From NCBI RefSeq assembly GCF_007752935.1, contig NZ_CP036319.1:4278001-4342000 (forward strand): DNA of 64,000 nt, in the 5' to 3' direction. Below, one piece after another: positions 9,105-18,556 of this stretch (position 1 is the first letter of the stretch; every line of letters starts with the position of its first letter). Source of the stretch: Crateriforma conspicua (GTDB lineage Bacteria; Planctomycetota; Planctomycetia; Pirellulales; Pirellulaceae). A program made the translations under genes and the position numbers. The notes under the pieces were generated by a model, which saw only the letters and a program-made list of their open reading frames with translations, did not search any database and had not been told where the DNA came from.

Positions 9105-11513
9105 ATGAGCGCGACGAACCCTCCCCGCAGCGGCAAGGCACGGCAAAACACGCAACGTGCCGGCAAGGAACGCATCGAATCGCTTGGCTTGCCCAAACCG
9201 CGATGGGTCCAGTGGTGGCAAGACGACGACAAGTCCGAACTGGCGGTTCGCGTCGGCATCGCACTGCTGGGGGCCGTCGCACTGTTGGTGCTTTGCCAAA
9301 CCTGGCGACCGCCGTTCCCCTATCGCATCGGCATGATCCCCGATCGCGAATTGTTGACGCGGGTTCGTTTGGAAGTCCCCGACGAATCGAAAACCGAAGC
9401 GGCACGTGAAATGGCCCGCCGTGGCGTGTTGGCGATGTACGTCAATCGTCCGGAACCGATCGACCAACTAAAAAGCGCCCTTCGCAACGAACTGTTCAAG
9501 ATCATCAGTGCCGAATCTTTCGACACGATGCCGCCGGACATTCGTAAAGCGTTCGCGTCGTTCTATGAAGGCGATGAAGCTAGCGAAACCGGCGAGACTC
9601 CGGCGGAACGATTCAGCCTGTTCAAAAGTGTTTTGGCTCAAGACCCCGAACTGAAAAAGTTCGACGGTGCCATTTCGTCCGCGATTCTGCCGATGCGTCA
9701 GCACGGCGTGCTGCGGGCCAACCAACACACGATCGAACAGGGCGACCAGCGTTTCATTCGTGTCTTTACGCCGGGGCAACAGGCCGATGCCACGCCGTGT
9801 GATATCAGCACCGTTCGTATCGCCGAAGCGGGCAAGGAATTTGAAACGCGGCTTCGCGATGAGTTTCGCCAACGCTATGACCAAGGCGCAAGCGAATCGG
9901 TGCAAACGGTCGCAAAGATGATCGTCCATTGGTTCGTTTCCCGTTTGCCCGAAAACGAAACACTGGAATACGACGACGAAGAAACCGAGATGGCGCGGCA
10001 AAAGGCGGCCGCCGAAGTTCCGGTCAAAATGCGCGTCATGTTCACCGGCAAATCCAAATTGGCGTCGGCCGGCCAACCGCTGACCGCGGATGAACTGTCA
10101 TTGCTGCGGTACGAATGGCAGGCGCTTTTGGACCAATTAAGCATCAGCGATCGCATCGCCAGGGTGGCCGCATACGGCGGACTGATCATCGCGCTGTATC
10201 TGCTGTGCGGGGCGTACATCTACAGCGTGGATGACCGCCGGTTGCTGCAAGATCCACGGAAACTGGCCAAGCTGATCACATTGATGGTTGCCGTGATCAG
10301 TTGCGCGTATTGGTTTTCACAACGAATCAGCATCCCACGCACCGAGTTGATTCCATTGGTGGTCGGGTCCATGATCGCGGCGGTGGTCTATGGTCGTGAA
10401 TTGGCTTTGCTGTTGATGGCATCCGCCTCGGTCAGTCTGACTTTGTTTTTGGGTTTGCCGATTTCTGACTTGGTGGTGATGGCCGCCACCTGCACCACGT
10501 GCACGTTGTTGGTGGGCCGGATTCGCACGCGGACCCACTTGTTGTACGTCGGCAGCATCAGCGCACTGATCACGATGGCAACGGTCGTCGGCGTGGGCAT
10601 CGTCACCGGACAAATGCTGTCCGATGGCACGCTGGGACAAGGACTGGAACCGATTTACCTGGGGCCGCTGTTCGGCGAAGTCGTCTGGAATCTGTTGAAA
10701 CAAGCGTTGATCGCCGGTTGCTGCATCGTCGTTCCCGCCGCCGCGCTGACACCGTTTTTGCCGCTGGTGGAAAAGGGATTCGGGGTTCTGACCGATCTCA
10801 GTTTGCTGGAACTGGGCGATGCCAGTGACCCGTTGCTGCGGCGATTGGCCCAGCGCGCTCCAGGAACCTACAACCACAGCATCAACGTCGCATCGATCGC
10901 CGAAGCCGCCGCGGATGAAATCGGTGCCAACGGATTGCTGGTCCGTGTGGGCGCGTACTTCCACGACATCGGCAAGATGTTCAAACCGGAATACTTCATC
11001 GAAAACCAGTCCGGCGGGGTCAACCAGCACGATTCCTTGCAACCGGCGATGAGCACGCTGGTGATCATCGCGCACGTCAAAGACGGCGCGGATTTGGCCC
11101 GCAGCCACCATTTGCCTGAACCGATCATCGATTTCATCCTGCAACACCACGGCACCACGCTGGTGGAATACTTCTATCGCGAAGCGACGCGGCGCAGCGA
11201 GGAAGACCCCAACCGTGAAGCGGTCAGTGACAAAGACTTTCGCTATCCCGGCCCGAAACCCAAGACGTTGGAAGCAGCCGTTTTGATGCTGGCCGATACC
11301 GTGGAAAGCGCCAGCCGCACGTTGGTCGATCCGACACCGGCGCGGATTCAAGGGCTGGTCGATTCGATCGCACAAAAGAAGGTCGCCGACGGCCAGTTTG
11401 ACGAATGCGGGATGACTTTCCGCCAGCTGCACCGTGTCCGGCAAAGCTTGGTCAAATCATTGACCGCGATCTATCACGCCCGCATCAAGTACCCCGGCCA
11501 ACAATCGGCCTAG
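9105..11513 (+). CDS. 7TM-HD membrane phosphohydrolase (PgpH/YqfF family)
   Basis: An 802-residue membrane protein of the 7TMR-HD class, characterised in Listeria PgpH as a cyclic di-AMP phosphodiesterase. One transmembrane helix near residues 50-65 is followed by a large extracytoplasmic domain (to ~345). About seven helices follow (~350-560), then a cytoplasmic HD domain with PGTYNHSINVA, YFHDIGKM (the HD pair) and ILQHHGTTLVEYFY. All metal-ligand histidines and aspartates expected for an HD hydrolase appear present. Its place between phoH and ybeY matches the phoH-yqfF-ybeY order known from Firmicutes. The substrate is inferred from family only. Confidence 0.92.
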   Translation: MSATNPPRSGKARQNTQRAGKERIESLGLPKPRWVQWWQDDDKSELAVRVGIALLGAVALLVLCQTWRPPFPYRIGMIPDRELLTRVRLEVPDESKTEAAREMARRGVLAMYVNRPEPIDQLKSALRNELFKIISAESFDTMPPDIRKAFASFYEGDEASETGETPAERFSLFKSVLAQDPELKKFDGAISSAILPMRQHGVLRANQHTIEQGDQRFIRVFTPGQQADATPCDISTVRIAEAGKEFETRLRDEFRQRYDQGASESVQTVAKMIVHWFVSRLPENETLEYDDEETEMARQKAAAEVPVKMRVMFTGKSKLASAGQPLTADELSLLRYEWQALLDQLSISDRIARVAAYGGLIIALYLLCGAYIYSVDDRRLLQDPRKLAKLITLMVAVISCAYWFSQRISIPRTELIPLVVGSMIAAVVYGRELALLLMASASVSLTLFLGLPISDLVVMAATCTTCTLLVGRIRTRTHLLYVGSISALITMATVVGVGIVTGQMLSDGTLGQGLEPIYLGPLFGEVVWNLLKQALIAGCCIVVPAAALTPFLPLVEKGFGVLTDLSLLELGDASDPLLRRLAQRAPGTYNHSINVASIAEAAADEIGANGLLVRVGAYFHDIGKMFKPEYFIENQSGGVNQHDSLQPAMSTLVIIAHVKDGADLARSHHLPEPIIDFILQHHGTTLVEYFYREATRRSEEDPNREAVSDKDFRYPGPKPKTLEAAVLMLADTVESASRTLVDPTPARIQGLVDSIAQKKVADGQFDECGMTFRQLHRVRQSLVKSLTAIYHARIKYPGQQSA

Positions 11514-11573
11514 TTCATCGTTTGGCCGAATGTAATCACGGCCAGTTCACCCATCGGTTTCTTTATCATTTTC

Positions 11574-12170
11574 ATGCAAGACGAATTGGACGGCGACGAC
11601 GACGTTCCCATACCCGCGTCCGACGATCAGCCATTAGAGGTCGATGTTCGCATCGACGACGACATTTCATCGGCGGTGCTAGAAGCATTTGGCGGCGACA
11701 CATCGCACATCATCAACCGGTTTGAAATCGCGGCTAGTGCCGCGGCACAGCATCGCGGATTCACTTCCGGCGAAATCGGGATTTTTGCAACGACCGACCC
11801 GGCCATCCGAGAAATCAACCGTTTGCACCTGAGCCATGATTACGCGACCGACGTGATCAGTTTCTCCTACCAGTGCGAATCACCCTTGGTCCAAGGGGAA
11901 TTGACCGTCAGTCTGGAAATGGCACTGGCGCAAAGTCGACGGATCGGCCGGCCGCCGATCGACGAAGCCATTTTGTACGTGATCCATGGCGTGCTGCACG
12001 TGACCGGCATGGACGATCACGACGTCGACGATCGGCGGGCGATGCGGACGTGCGAACAGGCGGTTTTACGGCAACTGGGACTACCCGACGCCGAACGTTT
12101 TGATGCCGACCGTTTCGACGCGCTGGACGGCCTTGATCCGACGGACTCCGCACCCACGAGATCCACGTGA
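11574..12170 (+). CDS. ybeY: Endoribonuclease YbeY (rRNA maturation factor)
   Basis: A 198-residue YbeY protein, a metal-dependent RNase involved in 16S rRNA 3'-end maturation and ribosome quality control. The hallmark zinc site is present as HGVLHVTGMDDHDVDD (H-x3-H-x5-H arrangement), preceded by TDVISFSY and GELTVSLE. An acidic N-terminal extension of ~40 residues and a short C-terminal tail make it longer than the E. coli protein (~155 residues). Its stop overlaps the GTG start of the next gene by 4 nt (GTGA), so the two are probably translationally coupled. Confidence 0.95.
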   Translation: MQDELDGDDDVPIPASDDQPLEVDVRIDDDISSAVLEAFGGDTSHIINRFEIAASAAAQHRGFTSGEIGIFATTDPAIREINRLHLSHDYATDVISFSYQCESPLVQGELTVSLEMALAQSRRIGRPPIDEAILYVIHGVLHVTGMDDHDVDDRRAMRTCEQAVLRQLGLPDAERFDADRFDALDGLDPTDSAPTRST

Positions 12171-13471
12171 ACGAATCGAACTGGTGGTGGTTGGCTTCGA
12201 TCGGCGGCTTCACGCTCAGCAGCATCGGCGGGCTGGGCGTGGAATTGCTGGACCGTTTCGCGGGCCGGTCTTTGGAAGCGTACAGCCGTTTGCGAAAAAA
12301 TCGCGATCGCTTTGGCAACATCCTGGATCACCAAGACACTGCGATTCGTGGCAGTGGATATCTGCGGATGATCGGAACGTCGGTCTTCTTGATCTGTGGA
12401 ACGACCGCTCTGTTTTATCGCTTTGATGAACTGGCAGTCACCGCCGGACGTCATCGGACGCTGTTGGTTTGGGGGTTGGCCGCCGGCGGCATGATGATGC
12501 TGACGCATACCTGGTTGCCCGCATCACTGACACGTTTCGCGTCCACACCGGTGCTGTACCACACGTGGCCGTTTTGGCGCACGCTGTCGGTCTTGATGAG
12601 CCCGTTGTCGGCCCCCGGCGAATTGGTCGAATGGATGACGCGTCGATTGACCGGACAAGAAGAAAGCGAAGACGAAGACGAAGAACAATTGGAGGACGAA
12701 ATTAGGACGATCGTCGCCGCGGGCACCCGCGAAGGCTACTTTGGTCCCGGCGTCCGAGAAATGATCCACGGCGTGATGACGCTGCACGAAGACACCGTGG
12801 GTCACATCATGACGCCGCGCGGCGACGTCGACGCGATCGATGCGTCGCTGCCGTGGCCGCAAGCCTTGCACATCATTCGCACCGCCGGTCGCACCCGGTT
12901 TCCGGTCTATCGCGATAACTTGGACAGCGTGATCGGCATCTTGTATGTCAAAGACCTGTTACCATTGCTGATCGAAGACCGGTTGCCCGAGGAATCGATT
13001 GAAACGATTTGTCGCAAGCCATGGACCGTGCCCAAGGACCGCAGCGTCGAATCATTGCTACGTGAATTTCTGCACAGCCGCAGCCACATGGCGATCGTGC
13101 TGGATGAATTCCAGCAGACCGCCGGCGTCGTCACGATCGAAGACACCTTGGAAGAAATCGTCGGCGAAATTGTTGATGAATCCGACGAGGAAGAAGAATA
13201 CGAGGTTCTGGTCGTCGACGATGACACCCTGGAAGTTGACGGTCGCGTGATGATCGACGACTTGAACGATTCGACCGGCTGGAAGTTGCCCGAAAGCGAA
13301 GACTACGAAACGGTGGCCGGTTGGGTGCTTTACGCAACCGGGTCGATCCCGGTCGAAGGCGACCAATTGGTTTTGGGCGATCACGTGATCGAAGTGCTCC
13401 GAGCGTCCAATCGAAAAATTGAATCGATTCGGATTTGCCGCTCCCGCTTCCGAGACTCCAATGTCGGCTGA
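12167..13471 (+). CDS. Hemolysin/CorC-like CNNM-family membrane protein with CBS pair
   Basis: A 434-residue protein. The N-terminal region (~1-150) has several hydrophobic segments and resembles a reduced DUF21/CNNM membrane domain. A highly acidic linker (EESEDEDEEQLEDE) leads into two CBS motifs (~195-320: HIMTPRGDVDAID, VIGILYVKDLLPL, IVLDEFQQTAGVVTIEDTLEEIVGEIVDE) and a C-terminal CorC_HlyC domain with VAGWVLYATGSIP. Family members are linked to Mg2+/Co2+ efflux. In proteobacteria corC follows ybeZ-ybeY, as here. The GTG start overlaps the ybeY stop by 4 nt. Confidence 0.9.
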   Translation: MNESNWWWLASIGGFTLSSIGGLGVELLDRFAGRSLEAYSRLRKNRDRFGNILDHQDTAIRGSGYLRMIGTSVFLICGTTALFYRFDELAVTAGRHRTLLVWGLAAGGMMMLTHTWLPASLTRFASTPVLYHTWPFWRTLSVLMSPLSAPGELVEWMTRRLTGQEESEDEDEEQLEDEIRTIVAAGTREGYFGPGVREMIHGVMTLHEDTVGHIMTPRGDVDAIDASLPWPQALHIIRTAGRTRFPVYRDNLDSVIGILYVKDLLPLLIEDRLPEESIETICRKPWTVPKDRSVESLLREFLHSRSHMAIVLDEFQQTAGVVTIEDTLEEIVGEIVDESDEEEEYEVLVVDDDTLEVDGRVMIDDLNDSTGWKLPESEDYETVAGWVLYATGSIPVEGDQLVLGDHVIEVLRASNRKIESIRICRSRFRDSNVG

Positions 13472-13767
13472 CCTGCCGTGCTGCGGCATCGTTGGCGCAT
13501 GATCATCCGTTAGGTCCGGAAAAGTTGGTCGATTCGGCGAATTTTCGGCCGCCAGGCAGCCCCCGAAGGACCCTCCGCGGCGGTGCCGCTGATTGTCGCT
13601 GCGATGCCGCCCCGCTAGACTCTGTCAGAAAACATGGGATGAATCGGCGCTTCGCGATCAGGTGTCCACACGCCCGGCTTGCTGGGTCAAGCTGCACCGA
13701 TCCGATGGCCCGGACCATCCACGCTTTGCCTGCCTAGAACTGTTGTACAAGCCACCTGGAATCGCCG

Positions 13768-15084
13768 ATGTCACAGCCTGACAATTTGGAATTGCAAACG
13801 ACAAACAAAGCAACGTTTCAAATCGACGATCGGCAGTACGAGATCCCGATTGTCGAAGGCAGTGAACAGGAAAAGGCGCTGGAAATTTCCAAGCTGCGTC
13901 GTGACACCGGATTGGTCACCCTGGACGAAGGCTTCGTCAACACCGCCAGCACCCGCAGTGCGATCACGTACCTGAACGGCGAAGAAGGCATCTTGCGGTA
14001 CCGCGGGTACCCGATCGAAAAACTGGCCGAGCAATGCGATTTCATCGAAACCGCGTTTCTGTTGATCTACGGCGAACTGCCCACGCGTGATCAAGCAGAA
14101 AAATTCCGCAGCGGGATTCGTGAACACACGATGATTCACGAAGACATGAAGCGGTTCTATGACGGCTTCCCCACGCATTCGCACCCCATGGCGATTCTCA
14201 GCTGTGTGGTCGGGTCGATGTCCGCGTTCTATCAAGATTCGATTGATCCCAACGATCCGTATCAGGTCGAAATTTCGATCTATCGGATGATGGCCAAGCT
14301 GCCGACGATCGCCGCGTACAGCTACAAGAAATCGCTCGGCCAACCGTTCATGTACCCGAACAACTCGCTGAACTATTGCGAGAACTTTTTGCACCTGATG
14401 TTCGCGACGCCGACCCGCGAATACTTGGTCGACCCAGACTTTGCCGAAGCGTTGAACCTGTTGCTGATCGTGCATGCCGATCACGAACAAAACTGCAGCA
14501 CGTCAACCGTCCGAATGGTCGGCAGCAGCAATGCCAACGTGTTCGCATCGATCTCATCGGGCATCAATGCACTGTGGGGACCGCTGCACGGCGGTGCCAA
14601 CGAAGCCTGCGTTCGCATGCTGGAACGAATCGCCAACGACGGCGGCAACGTTCGCAAGTACGTCGACATGGCCAAGGACAAGAACAGCGACTTCCGGCTG
14701 ATGGGATTCGGCCACCGCGTTTACAAGAACCGCGACCCGCGGGCAACGATCATCAAAGCCAGTTGCGACAAGTTGCTGGGCAAGCTGAATCTGGACGACC
14801 CGTTGTTCGAAGTCGCCCAACAGTTGGAAGAAGTCGCACTGAAGGACGAGTACTTCATCGAAAAGAAGCTTTACCCGAACGTCGATTTCTATTCCGGCGT
14901 GATCTATCGCGCCCTTGGCATTCCCGTGCAGATGTTCACGGTCCTGTTCGCCCTGGGACGCCTGCCCGGTTGGCTGGCCCACTGGAAAGAAATGCACGAC
15001 AACCCGGCGACGCGAATCAATCGCCCGCGTCAGATCTATACGGGATCCCCAGAACGCCCTTTTGTCGCAATGAACCGTCGCTAA
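13768..15084 (+). CDS. gltA: Citrate synthase
   Basis: A 438-residue citrate synthase, condensing oxaloacetate and acetyl-CoA at the entry of the TCA cycle. The family pattern is continuous: TLDEGFVNTASTRSAITYL, LRYRGYPIEKLAE, a His-containing active-site segment (VHADHEQNCSTSTVR), WGPLHGGANEA with the second catalytic His, and GFGHRVYKNRDPRA with the Asp/Arg region. Length and the NRPRQIYTG C-terminus are typical of bacterial type II-like enzymes. A 296-bp intergenic space precedes it, and it is convergent with the fumarylacetoacetase-family gene 49 bp downstream. Confidence 0.97.
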   Translation: MSQPDNLELQTTNKATFQIDDRQYEIPIVEGSEQEKALEISKLRRDTGLVTLDEGFVNTASTRSAITYLNGEEGILRYRGYPIEKLAEQCDFIETAFLLIYGELPTRDQAEKFRSGIREHTMIHEDMKRFYDGFPTHSHPMAILSCVVGSMSAFYQDSIDPNDPYQVEISIYRMMAKLPTIAAYSYKKSLGQPFMYPNNSLNYCENFLHLMFATPTREYLVDPDFAEALNLLLIVHADHEQNCSTSTVRMVGSSNANVFASISSGINALWGPLHGGANEACVRMLERIANDGGNVRKYVDMAKDKNSDFRLMGFGHRVYKNRDPRATIIKASCDKLLGKLNLDDPLFEVAQQLEEVALKDEYFIEKKLYPNVDFYSGVIYRALGIPVQMFTVLFALGRLPGWLAHWKEMHDNPATRINRPRQIYTGSPERPFVAMNRR

Positions 15085-15133
15085 GGAGTGCGGCGACGGC
15101 CCTTCTGCGTCTTTGGAGCCCCGGCGGCAAAAG

Positions 15134-15952
15134 CTAGCCGTCTTGCCGACAAGGATTGACCAGCGATCCGATCCCAGCAATCTGAACCTCACAAACGTCG
15201 CCGTCTTTCAAAAAGACAGGCGGCGTTTTTGCTGCGCCCACGCCGGGCGGCGTCCCGGTGAAAATCAGATCGCCCGGACGCAACGTCATGAACTTCGACA
15301 AATGGCTGATCAATGCGGGGATGTCAAATATCAGTTGTTCCGTCGTGCTTTCCTGAACGGTTTCGCCGTTCAAGATCATCTTCACCGCGATGCGATGCGG
15401 GTCATCGATCTCATCGGCGGTCACAATGCACGGTCCGATCGGCCCAAACGTGTCAAAGGACTTGGCCACCAACCACTGTCCGCCCGGTCGCCCCTTTTGC
15501 CAATCGCGTGACGACACGTCATGACCACACGTGTAACCGAACACATGATCCATGGCCTGGTCCGCTGAAATGTGACGGCCTTCGCGTCCGATCACGACCA
15601 CCAATTCCGCTTCGTAATCCACTTGGTCCGAAATCGCCGGCAAACGGATCGTGTCGCCGTGGCCGATCAATGCCGTGTTGAACTTGCTGAAAACCACCGG
15701 CGTGTCGGGAATCTCCGATCCCGTTTCGATCGCATGGTCACGATAGTTCAGCCCGATGCAGATCACTTTTTCCGGACGCGACACCACCGGCGGCATGACC
15801 TGTGGCGTGTCCGTCCAATCATCAGCGGGTGCGGGCATGTTGCTGATGTTCGGCAACATGTCGGCCGAAAGATCCGTGCGGCTGACCCGTCCTTTGTCAT
15901 AGTGGGCCCAAACCAGTTTGCCTTGTTCATCGGGAACGGTGGTGATTCGCAT
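15134..15952 (-). CDS. Fumarylacetoacetate hydrolase family protein
   Basis: A 272-residue FAH-superfamily enzyme. I start it at [11 protein letters not shown] (ATG 15950-15952) because homologues begin at this strand; the frame runs 19 codons further upstream. Motifs: [25 protein letters not shown], the metal-binding [36 protein letters not shown] and the closing [13 protein letters not shown]. Members cleave C-C bonds of acylpyruvates or act as oxaloacetate decarboxylases or isomerases; the substrate cannot be assigned. It is convergent with gltA and divergent from the sulfatase. Confidence 0.9.
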   Translation of the reverse strand: MRITTVPDEQGKLVWAHYDKGRVSRTDLSADMLPNISNMPAPADDWTDTPQVMPPVVSRPEKVICIGLNYRDHAIETGSEIPDTPVVFSKFNTALIGHGDTIRLPAISDQVDYEAELVVVIGREGRHISADQAMDHVFGYTCGHDVSSRDWQKGRPGGQWLVAKSFDTFGPIGPCIVTADEIDDPHRIAVKMILNGETVQESTTEQLIFDIPALISHLSKFMTLRPGDLIFTGTPPGVGAAKTPPVFLKDGDVCEVQIAGIGSLVNPCRQDG

Positions 15953-16268
15953 GGCTGCGTTCCATGGGTCGCGGGGAAAGCGTCGGGATTCGTTTGGCCC
16001 CCAATTCACCGCCTAGGACCTGTTTTCACAAGTCCCCCAGGATCGCGGACTGGCATTTCAGTCCATTCCCACACACACGTCGGATTCGATCGCGCGGCGG
16101 ATCACACCGCGTCATTGGCCTCGCACTTGTATGGCCTCTGTCGGAAAGGGCAATCATCCCTGTCGTGATCTGGGGCGCCATCAACGTAGGTATGATAAAA
16201 CGCCCCCGACACTCCATCCCGAAATGGCAGCGTCCCCACCTCGCCTCCTTCCTGGATCGCCCACCGTC

Positions 16269-17909
16269 ATGACGCACCCAATCGCCAAGTCAAGTCTTCG
16301 CTGCCTACGGGCATCACAAATCAAGTCATCGGTCACTTGGGGTGTTGCCTTGATGATCGGTTTGGCGATCACTCAAACGGCCGACGCCGCTGATCGCCCC
16401 AACATCGTGATCATCATGGTCGACGATATGGGCGTGTCCGACATCGGATGCTATGGCTCGGAAATCCCCACACCCAACTTGGACCAGATGGCGGCCCAGG
16501 GTCTGAAGTTTTCACAGTTCTACAACACCGGACGCTGCTGTCCGACACGCGCGACGCTGCTGACTGGGTTGTATTCCCACCAAACCGGAATCGGCTGGAT
16601 GACCACCGATCAGAAAGCCCCTGGCTATCGTGGTCACTTGAACGACCAGTGCGTGACGATCGCCGATGTCTTGGGAAACGCCGGCTACTTCACGGCGATG
16701 ACGGGCAAGTGGCACGTCGGATTCAACCACGGCGTGACGCCTTGGAATCGCGGATTCGATCGAAGCTTGAATTTACCCGCCGGTGGATTGCATTTCTGGG
16801 ATCAAACCGGATCCAAGGGCGGCACCAAGATGTACTTCAACGGCGAAGAAGTACCGCGGGACGATCCGCGTTTCGATCCGCCCTGGTACGGCACCGACCT
16901 GTGGACCGACCAGGGCATTCGATTCATCGACGAAGCGATCGCTGCGGACAAGCCGTTCTTCCTGTACCTGGCCCACGTCGCACCGCACTTTCCCTGCATG
17001 GCCCCGGAAGAAACGATCGCCAAGTATCGCGGTCGCTACATGGACGGCTGGGACCAATTGCGACTGGAACGGCATCGCCGCCAAATCGAAAGCGGCTTTG
17101 TCAGCGCCGATTGGGACCTGACACCGCGTCCCGAACAGATTCCCGCATGGGATTCGTTGAGCCACGAAGAACAGAAACGTTATGACGACATGATGGCGAT
17201 CTACGCCGCCATGCTGGACGAAGTCGATCGAAACGTCGGCAAACTGAACGCGGCGTTAAAAGAGCGTGGGCAATTGGATAACACGCTGATCCTGTTCCTT
17301 TCGGACAATGGTGGAAACTCAGAATCCGGTGTCAGCGGACGTTACGAAGGCGACCATCCCGGCGATGCCCATTCCAATGTCTTTGTCGGTCGATGTTGGG
17401 CTCATCTCAGCAACACGCCGTTTCGCAAATACAAGCACTACAATCATGAGGGCGGCATCGCGACGCCATTGATTGCCCAATGGCCGGCCGCCATTAATCG
17501 TGACCACACTCGCAACGGCTGGGTCGACACGCCCACACATTTGATCGACTTGATGGCCACCTGTGTCGACCTCGGGCAGGCGGACTACCCGGACCAACAC
17601 AACGGACAAACGATTCATCCGATGGCGGGCCAGAGCCTGCGTCCGTTGCTAACAGGGCAGGGGGATTTTGATGACCGGCCCTTGTACTGGGAACATGAAG
17701 GTAATGCTGCGATACGTGTTGGTTCCTGGAAATTGGTTCGGCAAGGCATGCGTGGAAAGTGGGAACTGTTCGACCTGGCGGCCGACCGCACCGAACAACA
17801 TGACCTATCGGCCGAGTACCCCAGCAAGGTCGAACAAATGCGGACGCAGTGGCGAACCTGGGCCAAGAGCGTCAACGCCATCCCCAAGCCGACCAAAAAG
17901 AAATCCTAG
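16269..17909 (+). CDS. Secreted arylsulfatase-family sulfatase
   Basis: A 546-residue type I sulfatase with a signal sequence (~1-40, ending near TADAADRPN), so it acts outside the cytoplasm. I begin at ATG 16269 (MTHPIAKSS) rather than the far-upstream frame start because this places the signal peptide at the N-terminus. Seen are the metal site VDDMGVSDIGCYG, the formylglycine motif Cys90-CPTR (CCPTRATLLTG), TGKWHVG, and the distal metal site FLSDNGGNSES. The catalytic Cys needs conversion by a formylglycine-generating enzyme. The SUMF1-like domain at 42-45 kb lacks an obvious catalytic Cys pair and is not a safe candidate. Planctomycetes use many such enzymes on sulfated algal polysaccharides; the exact substrate is unknown. 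Confidence 0.94.
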   Translation: MTHPIAKSSLRCLRASQIKSSVTWGVALMIGLAITQTADAADRPNIVIIMVDDMGVSDIGCYGSEIPTPNLDQMAAQGLKFSQFYNTGRCCPTRATLLTGLYSHQTGIGWMTTDQKAPGYRGHLNDQCVTIADVLGNAGYFTAMTGKWHVGFNHGVTPWNRGFDRSLNLPAGGLHFWDQTGSKGGTKMYFNGEEVPRDDPRFDPPWYGTDLWTDQGIRFIDEAIAADKPFFLYLAHVAPHFPCMAPEETIAKYRGRYMDGWDQLRLERHRRQIESGFVSADWDLTPRPEQIPAWDSLSHEEQKRYDDMMAIYAAMLDEVDRNVGKLNAALKERGQLDNTLILFLSDNGGNSESGVSGRYEGDHPGDAHSNVFVGRCWAHLSNTPFRKYKHYNHEGGIATPLIAQWPAAINRDHTRNGWVDTPTHLIDLMATCVDLGQADYPDQHNGQTIHPMAGQSLRPLLTGQGDFDDRPLYWEHEGNAAIRVGSWKLVRQGMRGKWELFDLAADRTEQHDLSAEYPSKVEQMRTQWRTWAKSVNAIPKPTKKKS

Positions 17910-18556
17910 GACAATTCCAATACCATTTTTTGGCATAGGAATTTCATTGCCTCGCTGGTGTCTTCCTTGATGGCTTCGCTCGCGCCAGACCTTGTCTTTG
18001 ATTTTTAGATTCCTGATCAGTGCCCCCCCCCCGAGAATCGAACCCGACGTGCGATCGTGTCAGCGTTTCCCTGACTCATCGCTATCAAACCTGATGGATC
18101 GCTGGCACCGGATCTCCATTACAGCGCGTCCAACTTGTTTTGACGTGCTTGGCATCGCTTCGGGTAATGCAAAGCATACCGCCAAGCAATGAATGATATC
18201 GCATAGCACCCTAAACCTGAAAACCGAACGCCGAACCTGACCTCCGCAGGGCGTTCCGCTTCGTTCCTCCGGGGGACAGCGGATGCGCAGACATCGGACC
18301 GAAGTCGACGGCAGACAGAAGCCCCGCCGGCAAGAAAAAGCTCGGCGGTCTCTACTGAGCAATGCCGACGCGGCCCCGACCACACCGCGCAACCGCCTGC
18401 ACCGGGAAATCAACACAAGGTGGGTGGCACCTTTCGGCAGACCAGACCGAAGATGCGCGACTCAAACTCAAGTCGCTCTATCCCGCAGCATGACACCTAT
18501 AGCTGGATCGACCACTACTGGTCTAGGATTGGTCGAACGCATCGATTGAACACTCA
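17910..18556. other. Intergenic DNA at the left edge of the accessory region
   Basis: No convincing gene is visible in these 647 bp; the small open frames are Arg/Cys-rich shadows without family features. The stretch holds a C10 tract and a tRNA T-arm-like motif (18021-18049, read on the minus strand), repeated GAACGCCGAAC-type words near 18215-18240, and the first GGTGGGTGGCACC repeat at 18411-18431. It marks the change from the core sulfatase locus to AT-richer sequence. Confidence 0.5.
18411..18431 (+). repeat. Dispersed GGTGGGTGGCACC repeat, copy 1
   Basis: A 21-bp element reading CAACACAAGG followed by TGGGTGGCACC. Near-identical copies occur at 20131-20151 and 20220-20240, all in the same orientation. 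The GGTG...CACC ends can pair as a small stem. Copies 1 and 2 bracket the secreted-protein gene at 18557-19684. Confidence 0.85.

Noticed and set aside
15190-15235. Hairpin-like GTCGCCGTC...GGCGGCG with T-run, considered as a terminator between gltA and the convergent gene.
   Set aside because: It lies inside the coding sequence of the fumarylacetoacetase-family enzyme, over its conserved C-terminus.
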